Below are positions 6,273-6,519 of a stretch of 6,519 nucleotides of DNA, one piece after another (position 1 is the first letter of the stretch; each line of letters starts with the position of its first letter). The position numbers and the translations under genes are program-made. This stretch comes from CANJBX01 sp041487815 (GTDB lineage Bacteria; Pseudomonadota; Alphaproteobacteria; Rhizobiales; Xanthobacteraceae), in contig JBGPOB010000216.1 in assembly GCA_041487815.1 (NCBI GenBank), positions 1-6,519 of the forward strand, given 5' to 3'. The notes under the pieces were generated by a model that saw only the letters and a list, made by a program, of their open reading frames with translations, did not search any database and was not told the DNA's origin.

Positions 6273-6294
6273 GCTGCGCTAATGAAAGCGCAGC
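6273..6294. other. 8-bp perfect hairpin directly abutting the tRNA 5' end
   Basis: GCTGCGCT at 6273-6280 pairs perfectly with AGCGCAGC at 6287-6294 around the loop AATGAA, and the next base, 6295, is the first base of the mature tRNA. It is GC-rich but not followed by a T run, so it is not a clear terminator. If the precursor tRNA starts upstream, the stem would sit against the RNase P cleavage site. Confidence 0.55.
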
Positions 6295-6371
6295 GCGCCC
6301 GTAGCTCAGCTGGATAGAGCGTTGCCCTCCGAAGGCAAAGGTCAGAGGTTCGAATCCCCTCGGGCGCGCCA
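6295..6371 (+). tRNA. tRNA-Arg, anticodon CCG
   Basis: The cloverleaf can be drawn in full. Acceptor stem GCGCCCG (6295-6301) pairs with CGGGCGC (6361-6367), followed by discriminator G6368 and encoded CCA (6369-6371). The D stem is GCTC/GAGC (6304-6307, 6317-6320). The anticodon stem is TTGCC/GGCAA (6322-6326, 6334-6338) with loop CTCCGAA, giving anticodon CCG at 6329-6331, which reads the Arg codon CGG. The T arm has stem AGAGG (6344-6348), loop TTCGAAT and stem CCCCT (6356-6360). The T stem has one A-C mismatch, A6346 with C6358, where a CCTCT arm would be fully paired. The gene is complete and likely functional, as single T-stem mismatches are usually tolerated. No clear promoter was seen upstream. 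Confidence 0.97.
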
Positions 6372-6519
6372 ATGTAATCAATGATTTATGCGAACGAGTC
6401 CTTTGCCAACCCTGCTTCGGGTAAGCGGAAGGTAAGCATGAAAATATGAGATGGTGTAGCGCCGCTATTCAGCAGCCGGTCGATCGCCTAAGTTTCGTGA
6501 TGTCTGCTCTTGCCCCGAA
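6372..6519. other. Post-tRNA intergenic tail with two GGTAAGC direct repeats; no gene seen
   Basis: The 148 bases after the tRNA look less GC-rich than the rest of the window, and I see no supported gene in them. GGTAAGC occurs twice, at 6420-6426 and 6431-6437, 11 bp apart, about one helical turn, which would suit two protein molecules on one face of the DNA. The 3' ends of tRNA genes are common integration sites for tyrosine-recombinase elements, and spaced short direct repeats beside them can be integrase arm sites. No integrase gene or second copy of the tRNA end is visible, so this is only a possibility. A 22-codon frame from the ATG at 6381 has no ribosome binding site. Confidence 0.35.

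Noticed and set aside
5933..6304. A 123-codon + strand frame covering the palindromic repeat
   Set aside because: It runs through the repeat at 6092-6229 and the hairpin, overlaps the better supported 35-residue frame, has no domain and no good ribosome binding site.
6136..6381. A minus-strand frame of 81 codons across the tRNA (contains GFEPLTFAFGGQRSIQLSYGR)
   Set aside because: This peptide is the well-known spurious translation of the reverse strand of a tRNA gene.
6381..6449. A 22-codon frame after the tRNA (MIYANESFANPASG...)
   Set aside because: No ribosome binding site, no hydrophobic or other distinctive pattern, and short enough to occur by chance.

Overview
The window looks like a chromosomal segment from a high-GC alphaproteobacterium, most likely of the Bradyrhizobium/Rhodopseudomonas/Afipia group (Nitrobacteraceae). 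Three things suggest this: GC-rich third codon positions in every gene, two palindromic intergenic repeats of types I associate with those genomes ('TCATTGCGAG...CTCGCAATGAC' and 'ATTCCCGC...GCGGGAAT'), and an alphaproteobacterial-style tRNA-Arg(CCG). The taxonomic placement rests on recognition, not on a search.

Layout. 1-681 (+): 3' part of an alpha/beta hydrolase of the kynurenine-formamidase-like type, cut off by the window edge. 678-1442 (-): TauE/SafE-type permease, convergent with the hydrolase; the two stop codons share the palindrome CTAG. 1490-1572: a 29-bp inverted repeat with two hairpins, between the permease and gcdH. 1580-2791 (-): glutaryl-CoA dehydrogenase (gcdH), the most securely identified gene. 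2792-2902: divergent promoter region. 2903-5886 (+): a compact three-gene cluster of a classical short-chain dehydrogenase, a luciferase-like (LLM) flavin-dependent oxidoreductase and an alpha/beta hydrolase. The spacers are 39 bp and then a 4-bp ATGA overlap. 5976-6083 (+): a 35-residue single-membrane-span protein with a good ribosome binding site, easily missed because of its size. 6092-6229: a second palindromic repeat. 6273-6294: a hairpin abutting the tRNA. 6295-6371 (+): tRNA-Arg(CCG) with encoded CCA. 6372-6519: a less GC-rich tail with two spaced GGTAAGC repeats and no gene I can support.

How the genes may work together. The dehydrogenase-LLM monooxygenase-hydrolase trio has the enzyme set expected for oxidising an alcohol to a ketone, inserting oxygen to give an ester or lactone, and hydrolysing it. 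The divergent gcdH takes glutaryl-CoA to crotonyl-CoA. A route from a cyclic alcohol through glutarate would join both units, but this is a hypothesis from gene content; no substrate can be read from the sequence. The TauE-like permease and the first hydrolase have no evident link to this pathway. I saw no CRISPR array, insertion sequence or recognisable phage gene. The strongest candidates for something under-described are the 35-residue membrane protein and the region around the tRNA.
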